From contig NZ_BMMU01000004.1 in assembly GCF_014646095.1 (NCBI RefSeq), positions 186,001-250,000 on the forward strand: a stretch of DNA of 64,000 nt, written 5' to 3'. This document shows, in pieces, positions 40,264-49,275 of this stretch. The number at the start of each line of letters is the position of its first letter. Within the stretch, counting starts at the first letter, position 1. The position numbers were made by a program, and so were the translations under genes. This stretch comes from Streptomyces lacrimifluminis (lineage in GTDB: Bacteria; Actinomycetota; Actinomycetes; Streptomycetales; Streptomycetaceae). Under the pieces are notes generated by a model that was not told the origin of the DNA, did not search any database, and saw nothing but the letters and a program-made list of their open reading frames with translations.

Positions 40264-41829
40264 TCAGGACGCGGGCGTGATGCGGAAACCTTCCCGCACC
40301 CGGTCGAAGACCGGCCGGTAGGTGTCCCACTTCTCCTCGGGCGCCGAGACATAGATGTCGTACTCCCGGCCGCCCTCCCGCCCGAAGCCGAGGTTGATGG
40401 CGTGGAAGACGCGCGCCCGGCCCTGGAAGGTGAACTCCCAGACGGCGGCCTTCTGGCCCCGGTACGTCGTGCGCTGCATGTAGAGCTTGCGGTACTTCTC
40501 CCCGGGATAGTTGATCTTCGTGTTCGTCTCGATCTCCTTGAAGTGCGCCAAGGGATCGCCCGCGGGGTCCACCATGCCGATGCTGAGACCGACCAGCTTG
40601 GTCTCATCGACGTAGACGACCCCGTCGGACTTCCGCTTGTTCACCGTCCAGCCGTCCGGCACCGGGAAGGCGATGCCGAGCGCCCCCTCCGTGACCAGGT
40701 GGTAGCCGTCGGGGACGGGCGAGGGCGCGTAGGTCGTCGGGGTGGGGCTCGCCCCCGGGCCCGCGCTCTGCGTGTCCTTGTCGGGCGAGTTCAGGTAGTA
40801 GAGGCCGCCCGCCGCGCCCCCGGCGACCAGGATCACCGCGACCGCGCTCCAGAGGACGGTACGGCGCCCACGCCCGCCGCCGGACGGTACGGGAGCCGCC
40901 TTCCCCGTGCCGGTCCTCCTCCGCGTGCCGCCGGTCCGGTCGGGATCCGGGGCCCGTCCCGGCGCCGACAGCGGAACGGACGCCGTCCACGCGCGGGGTT
41001 CCGTGTCCTCGGTCACCGACCGCAGCGCCAGTTCCGTCTCCTCCGCCGAGGGGCGCTCGGCCGGGTCCTTGGCCAGCAGGGCCGTGATCAGCGGCTCCAG
41101 CCGGCCTGCCTGCTTCATCGGCTCCAGGGGTGCGGTGACGATGGAGTACGCCGTCTCGACCGGCGTGAGCCTGCGGAACGGCGGCTGCCCCTCCACCGCC
41201 TGGTAGAGGGTCGCGCCGAGCGCCCAGAGGTCGGAGGCGGGCCCTGGGGTGTCGCCCTGGATGCGCTCCGGTGCCATGAAGTCGATGGAGCCGACGATCT
41301 CGCCGGTCCGGGTGAGGGTGCTGGTGCCGGTCGCCGTGGCGATGCCGAAGTCGGTGAGGACGACCCGGCCGCCCTCGGTGAGCAGGACGTTGCCCGGCTT
41401 GACGTCACGGTGCAGTACGCCGGCCTCGTGGGCGGCCCGCAGCGCGCCGACCATGCCCCGGCCGACACGGGCGGCCTCCTCGGGAGAAACGGTTCCGCCG
41501 CTCTTGAGCAGGGCGCCCAGCGTCGTGGAGGGCACGTACTCCATGACGATGCACGGCAGCCCGTCGTCCTCGACGACGTCATGGACGACGACCACGTTCG
41601 GGTGCGCGATCCGGGCCGCGCTCTGCGCCTCGCGGCGGGTGCGCTCGTACATCAGGGCAAGTTCGTCCTCGGCGAAGCGCGAATCCTCGTGCAGACGCTT
41701 GAGCGCGACCCGGCGGTTGAGCATCTCGTCGGCGGCCAGCCAGACCGTACCCATGCCGCCTCGGCCGATCTGCTCGGTCAGCCGGTACCGCCCGGCGATG
41801 AGCCGTCCTTCGTCCGACACGTCCGACAC
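40264..41829 (-). CDS. Transmembrane Ser/Thr protein kinase with extracellular C-terminal domain
   Basis: The start is set at GTG 41829 (VSDVSDEGRLIAGRYRL) because AGAGAGG lies five bases before; longer starts to 41916 are possible. The 521-residue protein has an intact kinase domain (about 12-275): IGRGGMGTVW, Lys44 in VALKRL, HRDVKPGN (140-147), DFGIAT (160-165) and GSIDFMAPERI. A basic/Pro linker precedes one helix (VLWSAVAVILVAGGAAGGLYYL, about 328-349). The outside domain of about 150 residues (PDGWTVNKRKSDGVVYVD, GQKAAVWEFTF) is predicted beta-rich. It diverges from a small membrane protein gene. Confidence 0.93.
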   Translation of the reverse strand: MSDVSDEGRLIAGRYRLTEQIGRGGMGTVWLAADEMLNRRVALKRLHEDSRFAEDELALMYERTRREAQSAARIAHPNVVVVHDVVEDDGLPCIVMEYVPSTTLGALLKSGGTVSPEEAARVGRGMVGALRAAHEAGVLHRDVKPGNVLLTEGGRVVLTDFGIATATGTSTLTRTGEIVGSIDFMAPERIQGDTPGPASDLWALGATLYQAVEGQPPFRRLTPVETAYSIVTAPLEPMKQAGRLEPLITALLAKDPAERPSAEETELALRSVTEDTEPRAWTASVPLSAPGRAPDPDRTGGTRRRTGTGKAAPVPSGGGRGRRTVLWSAVAVILVAGGAAGGLYYLNSPDKDTQSAGPGASPTPTTYAPSPVPDGYHLVTEGALGIAFPVPDGWTVNKRKSDGVVYVDETKLVGLSIGMVDPAGDPLAHFKEIETNTKINYPGEKYRKLYMQRTTYRGQKAAVWEFTFQGRARVFHAINLGFGREGGREYDIYVSAPEEKWDTYRPVFDRVREGFRITPAS

Positions 41830-42173
41830 GGCAACCTCTCTGATCACGCCGTCACTGCCACTCACGATATCCGGCACGAGTACGAGGCTGCTCCGAAGGT
41901 CGCGTTCACCAGACATCGCCCCGATCAACCTGTGGATTCCTTGTTGGCTCCTTGCGGACTCCGGCCCGATCGGACACTCAACCGCGGGGAGTCCGTTTAC
42001 TCCCTCGCCCGTCAGTGCGGCGCGTACCTTCCGGCGAAGGCCCGCCACCGCGCGGGCCTTCGTCATTTCGCCCCCACCCCATCGGGTCACAGAAGGGCAG
42101 AACCTTCCCAGCGCCTTCCACACCCCACATATCGACTAGATTCCCCCCACGCAAATCACACCAAGGGGGACAC
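41830..42173. other. Divergent intergenic region with one orphan hairpin
   Basis: This 344-base gap holds no supported gene. The main structure is a stem, GAAGGCCCGC with GCGGGCCTTC (42036-42061, 6-base loop), shaped like a terminator but not following any gene called here. It may end an antisense or leader transcript of the kinase side. Confidence 0.5.
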
Positions 42174-42713
42174 ATGAGCCAGCAAAATCCACAACAACCC
42201 GGATGGGGCGCACCACCACAGGGACCAGGCTGGGACGCACCCCCAGCGCCGAAGAAGAAGTCCTCGTTCGGCAAGATCCTCGGCTTCGGATGCCTCGGCA
42301 TCGTGGCCCTCTTCGTCATCGTCACCGTCATCGCAGCGGCACTCGGCGGCGGCGACTCCAGCGACAGCAGCAACAAGGACAAGGCCGTCGCCGCTGAGGC
42401 CAAGAAGCCTACGAAGGAAACGGTCGCGGAGAAGTCCCAGGCCGCGCAGTTCAAGGACTGCGTCGCCAAGTCCGGCACGGCCACCGAGAAGACTGCCGTC
42501 AAGCACGTCACCAAGGTGACCGGCGTCGACAAGAGCAACGACATCATGGACGCGGCCGAGGTGTTCACCGACTACAGCGGCGGCCTCCTCGGCGAGCACG
42601 GCTCGGACGGGAAGCTGATCGCGTCCGCCTTCGCCTCCTGCTACGAGTCGAAGAACGGCCTGGTGACCGTGTACGACAAGGACGGCGAGATCCTCTCCAA
42701 CGGCAACTACTGA
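42174..42713 (+). CDS. Small Pro/Gly-rich single-pass membrane protein with extracellular domain
   Basis: A 179-residue protein starting after a purine-rich AAGGGGGA site. Residues 1-28 are Gln/Pro/Gly-rich (NPQQPGWGAPPQGPGW), followed by KKKSSFG and a membrane helix (FGCLGIVALFVIVTVIAAAL). A Lys/Ala/Ser-rich linker leads to a small domain with two cysteines (QFKDCVAKSG and SAFASCYESKNG) and VTKVTGVDKSNDIMDAAEVFTDYSGG. This architecture is common in secreted actinobacterial proteins of unknown function. No signal cleavage is expected. Confidence 0.82.
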   Translation: MSQQNPQQPGWGAPPQGPGWDAPPAPKKKSSFGKILGFGCLGIVALFVIVTVIAAALGGGDSSDSSNKDKAVAAEAKKPTKETVAEKSQAAQFKDCVAKSGTATEKTAVKHVTKVTGVDKSNDIMDAAEVFTDYSGGLLGEHGSDGKLIASAFASCYESKNGLVTVYDKDGEILSNGNY

Positions 42714-42794
42714 CCTACCGCCGGCGAGCCCGGCCCGCACCCGTGCGGTCACCACGAGAACTGTCAGCACGTCACCGAGCTGCACGCACAGCGC

Positions 42795-43000
42795 ATGGGC
42801 CGCCTCGGGATTACGCCGCAGGCGACGTCACGAACTCGGCGTCACTGGCCCGGGTATCCGACTGACGCCCCCGGAGTCGAGGCGGATGTCTCAGAACTGC
42901 GGGCGGATGTGGAGATGTTGAAGCGCGGGCGATGGCCGTCGCGGTCGTCTCGTCACTCGTGGCGCTCGGTTTGCCCCTGTGGCAGGCCACTGGTCGCTGA
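42795..43000 (+). pseudogene. Frameshifted remnant of a small coiled-coil/transmembrane protein
   Basis: One frame reads VEADVSELRADVEML, a coiled coil, and the sequence then continues in a different frame as ARAMAVAVVSSLVALGLPLW followed by a stop at 42998. Joining them near 42920 would make a typical coil-plus-membrane-helix protein, so a small indel is likely. It could instead be two unrelated short frames; no start codon is certain. Confidence 0.45.
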
Positions 43001-43011
43001 AGAATCTTTGC

Positions 43012-43038
43012 CCTCTCCCGCCCTCGGGCGGGAGGGGG
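43012..43038 (+). terminator. Hairpin terminator
   Basis: CCTCTCCCGCCC and GGGCGGGAGGGGG pair with a 2-base loop. It lies just after the remnant gene and 65 bases before the next gene. Confidence 0.75.
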
Positions 43039-43102
43039 CCCTTCGTACATCCAGGGCCAACCCCCGCGAGCAACTCGGCCGGCTTCACCAGCAATACGAT
43101 CT

Positions 43103-43498
43103 GTGACAACGCCACCCGCCGAGGCCGAGGACGTCGATGCCCCGTCGTTCGAAGAGCAGCTGCTGAAGGCAGCGGTCACACCTCGCGAGACGGCCGCCGT
43201 ACGGGCCCTGGCGGACGAGGAGCAGATCCTCGCCCGCCGCCCCTTCCGCAGGGCTCTCGTCTGGCACACCGACGACGGGATGGAGTTCTCCTGGCAGAAC
43301 CCCGCCTGCTACCTCTACGGCCTCGGACTGGACGACGCCGAGCGGAGCTTCGTCGACCTCGTCCTGTCCATCGCGTCGCCGCACCAGACCAGCCTCACCC
43401 GCGTGATGGACCTCGACGAGCGACGCCTCGCGATCGTCCTGCGCGCCATGATCACCCTGTCGGGGATCGACACCCTCGCGGTCGGCAGGCGCCTCTGA
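43103..43498 (+). CDS. Conserved hypothetical protein
   Basis: A 131-residue soluble protein from GTG 43103. There is no clear ribosome site, so the transcript may be leaderless. Its landmarks are DAPSFEEQLLKAAVTPRETA, FRRALVWHTDDGMEFSWQNPACYLYG, DAERSFVDLVLSIASPHQTS and DLDERRLAIVLRAMITLSGID. The even hydrophobic pattern and normal codon use support a real gene. I do not recognise the family. It stands on the 3' side of the tRNA-Val gene. Confidence 0.65.
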   Translation: MTTPPAEAEDVDAPSFEEQLLKAAVTPRETAAVRALADEEQILARRPFRRALVWHTDDGMEFSWQNPACYLYGLGLDDAERSFVDLVLSIASPHQTSLTRVMDLDERRLAIVLRAMITLSGIDTLAVGRRL

Positions 43499-43765
43499 GC
43501 CACGGCCGACCCCGTCACCCCGTCGGGACCGACCGGTTACCGAACGAGGTCCACGCCGATCACGTCGGCGGGGGCCGCCGCCTGCGGGCCGGGACTCCCC
43601 ACGCGGCCACCGTGGGAAGAGAACGAGGACGTGTCCGGCGCGTGGGGAGACGCGCCGACCCTCGTCACGTGCCTCAGTGCAGTGATCAAGCTCAGCCCTC
43701 TGAACCAGGGACGCTGAAACCATGATTGCTGGCGGATGTGGACTCTCAGCAGACTTTGATCACAG

Positions 43766-43800
43766 GAGAGGCCTCCCGGGGAATCCCCCGAGAGGCCTCT
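43766..43800 (-). terminator. Terminator downstream of tRNA-Val
   Basis: AGAGGCCTC (43767-43775) pairs with GAGGCCTCT (43792-43800), with an inner CGGGG/CCCCG extension. On the minus strand it begins 17 bases after the tRNA 3' end. Confidence 0.8.
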
Positions 43801-43817
43801 GACCTGCTAACTAGCCC

Positions 43818-43892
43818 TGGTGGGCGCGGACGGTTTCGAACCGCCGACATCCGCCTTGTAAGGGCGGCGCTCTACCACTGAGCTACGCGCCC
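43818..43892 (-). tRNA. tRNA-Val(UAC)
   Basis: The minus strand folds as a full cloverleaf: acceptor GGGCGCG/CGCGCCC, D arm AGCTCAGTGGTAGAGC, anticodon stem CCGCC/GGCGG with loop CTTACAA (anticodon UAC, reading GUA valine codons), T loop TTCGAAA, discriminator A and an encoded CCA. The length is 75 with CCA. No intron is present. The region on its 3' side contains gene remnants. Confidence 0.95.
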
Positions 43893-44113
43893 AGGACGAG
43901 TGGTCAGCCTACATTGCCCGGGGCACTGCCTCGCAAACGCGTATCCGCCCCGGAGATCGCCGGACCCGGATTCGGGGGTTTTCCCCCGTACACATCGGGG
44001 AGCGCCCCGGATGCTCCGGCGGGCGGCGGCTCCGTACGGTCGAAGAGTGTCGCGGGGCCGCTCCACCGATCGCCGATCACCGGTCCCGCGTTCACCTCAG
44101 GGGGAGCAGGACC

Positions 44114-44905
44114 ATGGCCCGATCAGCGTCAGCATCAGCATTTCCGCGCAGCCGTGTCATCGCCGTCGCCGGCGCGGTGGTCGCGCTCGTCGCCACCGCG
44201 TCGGGCTGCTCCTCGGCCGGGGACGACAAGGATCCGGAGCAGCGTTCCTTCGCCCTGCAGGGGCGCACGCTCACCGTCGACTCGAACGAATCCGCGCTCG
44301 ACATCGTCGCCGCGGAGTCCGGCAGGCCGGACCGGATCGAGGTCACCCGCTGGTTCCAGGGCTCCGTCACCATGGGCAAGGATCCCAAGGTGACCTGGTC
44401 CATGGAGGACGACCGCCTCAAGCTGCGGGTGAAGTGCTCGGGCGTGGTCGCCGACTGCTCGGCCAGGCACCGGATCGAGGTGCCGAGCGGTGTCTCGGTG
44501 GTCGTGCGGAACGGGGACGGGAGGGTCTCCGCGCGCGGCTTCGACCAGGCCCTCGACATCCGTTCCGAGGACGGCTCCGTCACCGTCAAGGACTCCACCG
44601 GCCCGCTGAAGCTGCACACCGACGACGGTTCGATCCGTGCCCTCGGTGTCCGCTCCCAGCAGGTGCGGGCGCACTCCGAGGACGGCTCGGTGCGCCTCGA
44701 ACTCGCCTCGGTGCCGGACCTGGTCGAGTCGAGCAGCGACGACGGCTCGCTCACGATCGAGCTGCCGAAGGAGACGTACCGCGTGACGGCCGACTCCGAC
44801 GACGGCTCCGTGAAGGTCTCGGTGCCGCGCGCCGAGAGCAGTGCGCATGTGGTGTCGGCGAAGACGCAGGACGGGAGCATACGGGTGCGGGTCGCCGGGG
44901 AGTGA
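44114..44905 (+). CDS. DUF4097-like lipoprotein with DGS beta-repeats
   Basis: A 263-residue protein from ATG with GGGGGAG seven bases before. A lipoprotein signal peptide ends in ASGC (Cys 32). The mature part is all-beta with at least five repeats of the type S[ED]DGSVxLxL (RSEDGSVTVK, HTDDGSIRAL, HSEDGSVRLE, SSDDGSLTIE, DSDDGSVKVS, TQDGSIRVR), which should stack as a right-handed beta solenoid. This matches DUF4097 (adhesin-like) proteins, which often sit near envelope stress regulators. The function at the cell surface is unknown. It is separated by 162 bases from the next gene. Confidence 0.85.
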   Translation: MARSASASAFPRSRVIAVAGAVVALVATASGCSSAGDDKDPEQRSFALQGRTLTVDSNESALDIVAAESGRPDRIEVTRWFQGSVTMGKDPKVTWSMEDDRLKLRVKCSGVVADCSARHRIEVPSGVSVVVRNGDGRVSARGFDQALDIRSEDGSVTVKDSTGPLKLHTDDGSIRALGVRSQQVRAHSEDGSVRLELASVPDLVESSSDDGSLTIELPKETYRVTADSDDGSVKVSVPRAESSAHVVSAKTQDGSIRVRVAGE

Positions 44906-45067
44906 GCCTCGCGGTGGCCCGGTGTGGGCCCGGGCCCGGTACGCGGCTGGATGCGTGAGCGGTTGCGGAACCGGGTACGCGCAGCGCGAACCGACCGGGC
45001 CGTGTGTTCGTCCTCAACCGGTGGGAGAATGAACCGGGCAGGGCAGATCACAGCACGGGAGAGGGAT

Positions 45068-46498
45068 GTGACGGCGACCACTTCTGAGCCGTACACGCCG
45101 ATTGCGCCGCGCGCGCACCAGTCACCTCACCGCTTGCCGCACCGCCCACCCGAGTTCTCTCGCAGGGGCGTGCGCGCCGCGGCGCGGGACGCGCTGACGC
45201 TCGTGCTGCTCCCGTTGCCGCTGCTCCTCGCGCTGCCCGCCGCCTTCGCCAGCGGCGGTACGCGGCGGTGGTTCGGTGGGCGGGCCGAGAGCCAGCGTGC
45301 CGAGGCGCAGGCCGCGAAGGACGCCGCCGCCGCTGCCTTCTACGAATTGGACACCGCCCAGCGGGATCTGCGGATCTCGATAGAGACCATCAAGGCAGTC
45401 GACGACACCCCGGCCGCCCGGCGCGCGGTCGCCGACTTCGAGGGGCTCGGGCGCCGGATCGACGAGGCCAGCGGCCAGTACATCACCGCCATCGACGCCC
45501 ACGACCTCGACCGTGACGACCTGGAGGCCTCGGCCGCCACCCATGCCCGCTCCGAGCTGACCCGGGCCAAGGAGGAGCTGGGGCGGGTCAAGCAGGACCT
45601 GGACCGCTTCGCGGACGGGCTCGGGCCGCTGCTCGGCAAGGCCGAGACACAGTTGGCCCGGCTCGCGCCCTCCGTGGAGCGCGCCCGTCAGTCGCTGCTG
45701 GCCGCGTCGAACGCCCTGGACGCGGTACGGGGATCGGGGCTGCGGGCGGACGACCTGGCCGCCCGGCTCGCCGCCCTCGGGCCCGAGCTGACCCGGCTCA
45801 ACCAGGGCGCCGGGCAGCACGGCGTGCCGGAGACGCTGGAGCGGGCCGACCGGGTCGCGCGCGAGGCGGAGGCCGTGCGGGCGGAGGCGGCGCGGCTGCC
45901 CGAGCGGGCCGCGGAGATCGATCACCGGCTGGTGTCGCTGCGTACCCGCGCAGAGGCGCTGACCACCCGGTCCGGGCAGGTGGAACCGCTGCTGAGCGAG
46001 CTGCGCAGGCGGTTCTCGGCGGCGTGCTGGCAGGACCTCCAGCACGTGCCGGAGCAGGCCACGGACCATGTACGGCTGGCCGAGGCCAGGCTCAAGGAGG
46101 CGCAGGCCGCGCGGGACGCCCAGCGCTGGCCGGACGCGACCTCACTGTTGTCGACGGTGCGGGCGCTGCTGAACACCACCGACGAGGCGGTGTCGGCGGC
46201 CGGGGACCGCCTGCGGCAGCTGAACGCGGTGCAGAAGGACCCGCGGGCCGAGATCGACCGGACACGCTTCGCGATCCGGGACGCGCAGCGGCTCGCCATG
46301 TCGGGGCGCAACACCCCGGACCCGCGGGACGCCCGCCCGCTGGACGAGTCGGTGGCCCGGCTGGACCGCGCGATCGCCGGGCTGGAGGGCCGTCACCCCG
46401 ACTACTGGCACTTCCTGACGGAGACGGAGGCGGTGCGGCACACGGTGGCCGGTGTGGTGACCCGCATCCGCGAGGAGCGCGGGATGACCGCCCACTGA
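45068..46498 (+). CDS. Membrane-anchored coiled-coil protein
   Basis: 476 residues from GTG 45068, with a GGGAGAGG purine run just before it. A basic His/Pro-rich N-terminus leads to a hydrophobic hairpin (ALTLVLLPLPLLLALPAAFA). The rest is almost entirely alpha-helical coiled coil with heptads (ELTRAKEELGRVKQDLDRF, ERADRVAREAEAVRAEAARLP, ARLKEAQAARDAQRWPDAT). Mean charge is balanced and no enzyme motif is seen. It resembles TPM/septation-linked coiled proteins only in general shape. A structural or scaffolding role at the membrane is inferred. Confidence 0.82.
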   Translation: MTATTSEPYTPIAPRAHQSPHRLPHRPPEFSRRGVRAAARDALTLVLLPLPLLLALPAAFASGGTRRWFGGRAESQRAEAQAAKDAAAAAFYELDTAQRDLRISIETIKAVDDTPAARRAVADFEGLGRRIDEASGQYITAIDAHDLDRDDLEASAATHARSELTRAKEELGRVKQDLDRFADGLGPLLGKAETQLARLAPSVERARQSLLAASNALDAVRGSGLRADDLAARLAALGPELTRLNQGAGQHGVPETLERADRVAREAEAVRAEAARLPERAAEIDHRLVSLRTRAEALTTRSGQVEPLLSELRRRFSAACWQDLQHVPEQATDHVRLAEARLKEAQAARDAQRWPDATSLLSTVRALLNTTDEAVSAAGDRLRQLNAVQKDPRAEIDRTRFAIRDAQRLAMSGRNTPDPRDARPLDESVARLDRAIAGLEGRHPDYWHFLTETEAVRHTVAGVVTRIREERGMTAH

Positions 46499-46509
46499 GC
46501 GCGCGCACT

Positions 46510-46544
46510 ACGGGCTACGGGCACGGGCTACGGGCTACGGGGCT
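46510..46544. repeat. Short ACGGGCT tandem repeat
   Basis: Five units (ACGGGCT, ACGGGC, ACGGGCT, ACGGGCT, ACGGGGCT) follow the coiled-coil gene stop. It is the second 7-base tandem repeat found just after a gene in this window. Confidence 0.85.
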
Positions 46545-46599
46545 ATGAATCCCGGCGCCCCGGCCCGGATGAGGGACCGGAGCGGCGGGACCGGGGCGG

Positions 46600-47793
46600 T
46601 CAGGTGCGGTAGGCGTAGTAGTAGGCGTTCGGTTCCGACGCGATGATGCTCGCCACCGACCTGCGGTAGGTGTTGGCCGAGTGGTACGTCAGGTAGGGCA
46701 CGCCCTGGGCGCTGCGGTACGTGACGATCATCGTGTGGTCCTTGGACCCGTCCCTCTCGAAGTCCAACTGGAGCACGTCGCCGACGTCCATCTGGTAGAC
46801 GTACGCGAGGCTGGTGCTGCGCTTCGAGTTCTGGGTGAACCAGGACCACTCGTTGACGCCGACGAAGGAGTGCGACTGGATCTCGGCGTTGCCGAACCAC
46901 TTGGTGTAGTCGTAGACATAGCCGGGAGCGTGCTTCCAGCCGCCGGCTTTCAGGGACTGGCTGACGAAGTTGGTGCAGTCGCCGCCGGCGCCTTGTCCGT
47001 TGAAGTTCGGGTAGGCCGGGTTGTAGGTGCTCCAGTACTTCTCCGCGTACGTGGCCATGGCCTTGTAGTCGAAGGCGCCGGTGGTGAGGTTCTTGGCCTT
47101 GGCCGGTGCTGTGCGGGTGGTGGCCGCGCGGAGGGCGTTGGGCATGGTGTCGGCGGCCACCGCGGCGGCCCTGGCCGTACCGGACGGCATGGCCGGCTGG
47201 TTCACCGCGATGTCGGCGGCCGAATCGGTGTTCCGGATGCCCGTCAGCTGCCAGTGGCCGCGCGCGTCGGCGGTGAACGTCAGCGCGTGGTGGGCCTGGA
47301 AGCCGGTGGTCCCCGGCTCGTCGCCGTGGACCTTCCGGTAGGTCAGGGTCGTGGTCTCGGTGACCTCGACCTCGGCCTTGGCGCCCCGGAGGCGGGTGCT
47401 GTTCAGGGTGACGACGGTGTCGGCCTTGCCGTACTTCTCGCCGAGCGCAGCGAGGCGGGCCTTGCGCCGGTCCAGCGAGGACAGTGCGGCCTGCTCGCTG
47501 CGGGCCAGCGCGGCGGACAGCCCGACGTCACCGGAGAAGCCGTTGGTCAGCGGCTTCTTCCGGTCGCCCTGCGCGCCGTCGACCAGCGCGTCCGTACGGT
47601 CGGTGAGGACCGCGTCGGCCAGGCGCTGGAAGCTGGCTCTGGTCTGCTGGTCCACGATCGGGGCGGCGGAGCGCGCGGTCGCCGCGCTCGCGCTGGTGAC
47701 CGGCAGCAGCGCCGCTCCCGTGGCGACCGAGGCAGTGGCCGCGACGGCTATGGCGGCGCGGCTGCGCGTGCGGCCCATGTTTCTTGACTTCAC
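46600..47793 (-). CDS. Secreted amidase_6 (NlpC/P60-like) cell-wall protein
   Basis: A 397-residue protein from GTG 47793 with GAGGGG eight bases upstream. A signal peptide (RSRAAIAVAATASVATGAALL) is cut near SASA. A ~230-residue middle part of unknown fold (QTRASFQRLADAVLTDR..., VTETTTLTYRKV) precedes the C-terminal amidase_6 domain (about 245-397), with Cys in GAGGDCTNFVSQSLKAGGW, His in SKDHTMIVTYR, and YHSANTYRR. Members are cysteine peptidase-like and act on peptidoglycan or secreted peptides. It sits downstream of the deacetylase-like and PBP genes. Confidence 0.9.
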   Translation of the reverse strand: MKSRNMGRTRSRAAIAVAATASVATGAALLPVTSASAATARSAAPIVDQQTRASFQRLADAVLTDRTDALVDGAQGDRKKPLTNGFSGDVGLSAALARSEQAALSSLDRRKARLAALGEKYGKADTVVTLNSTRLRGAKAEVEVTETTTLTYRKVHGDEPGTTGFQAHHALTFTADARGHWQLTGIRNTDSAADIAVNQPAMPSGTARAAAVAADTMPNALRAATTRTAPAKAKNLTTGAFDYKAMATYAEKYWSTYNPAYPNFNGQGAGGDCTNFVSQSLKAGGWKHAPGYVYDYTKWFGNAEIQSHSFVGVNEWSWFTQNSKRSTSLAYVYQMDVGDVLQLDFERDGSKDHTMIVTYRSAQGVPYLTYHSANTYRRSVASIIASEPNAYYYAYRT

Positions 47794-47938
47794 GAATGGT
47801 TCCCCTCTTGCCCCGGCGATGGGGGATGCCGGGTTGTGGAATTTTCGCATGCCATGTGGAGCTCCCGTGAACGGGGATACCCTTTACCAGCAAGGGAATT
47901 GACGGATCGTCAGACAGAAGAGGTCACCTGCACGGCGA

Positions 47939-49234
47939 TCACTTCACGACCGTCGACCAGTCCGGCGACTGCGCCGGGTCCAGGCCGCGCAGCCGCTCCA
48001 GCGTCGCCGGGGTCTGCACGTCGAGCCAGTCGGCGAGTTCCTTGAAGGAGACACACTTGACGTCCGCCTTCGTGCACATGGTCGCTATGACCTCGTCGAC
48101 GGCCTTCATATAGATGCCGCCGTTCCACTCCTCGAAGTGGTTGCCGATGAACAGCGGGGCGCGGCTGCCGTAGTACACCCGGTCGAAGCCGGCCATGTAG
48201 GAGTCGACGGTCTCCTGCTGCCACCGCGGGTAGTTGGCCGGAGCCCCGTCGGTCTTTCCCTCGGACTGGTTGTAGAGGAAGTTGAAGTCCATGGAGAGGC
48301 CCTGGTATTCACCGCCCTCGTACGGGAGCATCTGCAGCGGGAAGTCCCACATGCCGTTCTTCTTCGCCGGCCAGATCTGGAAGTCGCCCGCGGAACTCGC
48401 GTCGTAGCGCCAGCCGTAGCTCTCGGCGGCCTTCAGCAGGTTCTTCTGACCCTCCAGGCAGGGGGCACGCCCGCCGGTGACCTCTTCCTTGATGTCGAAC
48501 GGCAGCGGGTCGAGGTCGGTGTAGCCGGTGTTGGTCTTCCACTTCTGCACGAAGTCGAAGAACTGGTCGATCTCGCTCTTCCACTCGGCGACGCTCCAGT
48601 CGTCGCCGCCCTTCTCGCCGCAGAAGTGGCCGTTGAAGTGGGTGCCGATCTCGTTGCCCTCCTGCCACGCCTTGCCGAGCTGTTCGAGGGTGGTGCGGAT
48701 GTGTTCGTCGGTGGCGTAGCTGATCGCCGCCGACCCCTCGGGGTGCTGCGGAGGCTTGTAGAGGTTCGCCTTGCTCTTGGGCAGCAGGTAGATGCCCGTG
48801 AGGAAGAAGGTCATGTGGGCGTCGTACTTCGCGGACAACTCCCGGTAGTGCGCGAAGAGTTCGTCGTCGCCCGAGAGCGCCCCGTCCCAGGAGAAGACGA
48901 CGAACTGGGGCGGTTTCTCACCTGGCTTGAGCGGCACCGGCTTCAACCGGCCCTGCTGTGGGCCGGTGTACGAGGTGGAGCCGTCCCCCAGGACCCTGAT
49001 CTTGCCGTCCCACTTCGGTTCAACGGTCGCCTGCGCGGGGGCTTTCACGGTTCCCCCGGACCCCACGGAGGCTGTCGGTGCGGTCTGGTCGGTGCGGCCC
49101 AGCACCAGGTATCCGGCGGTCAGGGACGCCATGGTCAGGGACGCGACGACGAGGTACGCCGCGATCCGCGGGCGGGTCGGAGCGGGGCGACGTGTTGCCG
49201 GGGCCTTGCGGCGGCGGCCCGACGCTTGTGTCAT
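47939..49234 (-). CDS. Secreted polysaccharide deacetylase-like protein
   Basis: A 431-residue protein with an N-terminal basic Arg/Pro stretch and one hydrophobic segment (AAYLVVASLTMASLTAGYLVL), either a signal anchor or an uncleaved signal. The fold is an NodB/CE4-like barrel: FVVFSWDGALSGDDE replaces the usual TFDDG motif, and NEIGTHFNGHFCG supplies the H-x3-H metal pair. GYTDLDPLPFDIKEEVTGGRAPCLEG and WRYDASSAG follow, then FIGNHFEEWNGGIY. The atypical first motif means deacetylase activity should not be taken for granted. It lies 41 bases after the PBP gene on the same strand. Confidence 0.82.
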   Translation of the reverse strand: MTQASGRRRKAPATRRPAPTRPRIAAYLVVASLTMASLTAGYLVLGRTDQTAPTASVGSGGTVKAPAQATVEPKWDGKIRVLGDGSTSYTGPQQGRLKPVPLKPGEKPPQFVVFSWDGALSGDDELFAHYRELSAKYDAHMTFFLTGIYLLPKSKANLYKPPQHPEGSAAISYATDEHIRTTLEQLGKAWQEGNEIGTHFNGHFCGEKGGDDWSVAEWKSEIDQFFDFVQKWKTNTGYTDLDPLPFDIKEEVTGGRAPCLEGQKNLLKAAESYGWRYDASSAGDFQIWPAKKNGMWDFPLQMLPYEGGEYQGLSMDFNFLYNQSEGKTDGAPANYPRWQQETVDSYMAGFDRVYYGSRAPLFIGNHFEEWNGGIYMKAVDEVIATMCTKADVKCVSFKELADWLDVQTPATLERLRGLDPAQSPDWSTVVK

Positions 49235-49275
49235 GTCGTGCTCATTTCGAGGGGGGTGGGGGCCCCGTCCGGTGG

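Noticed and set aside
43499..43765. Possible short coding sequence ending near 43719
   Set aside because: One frame gives a plausible acidic tail but has no start or ribosome site and no family resemblance; left unassigned.
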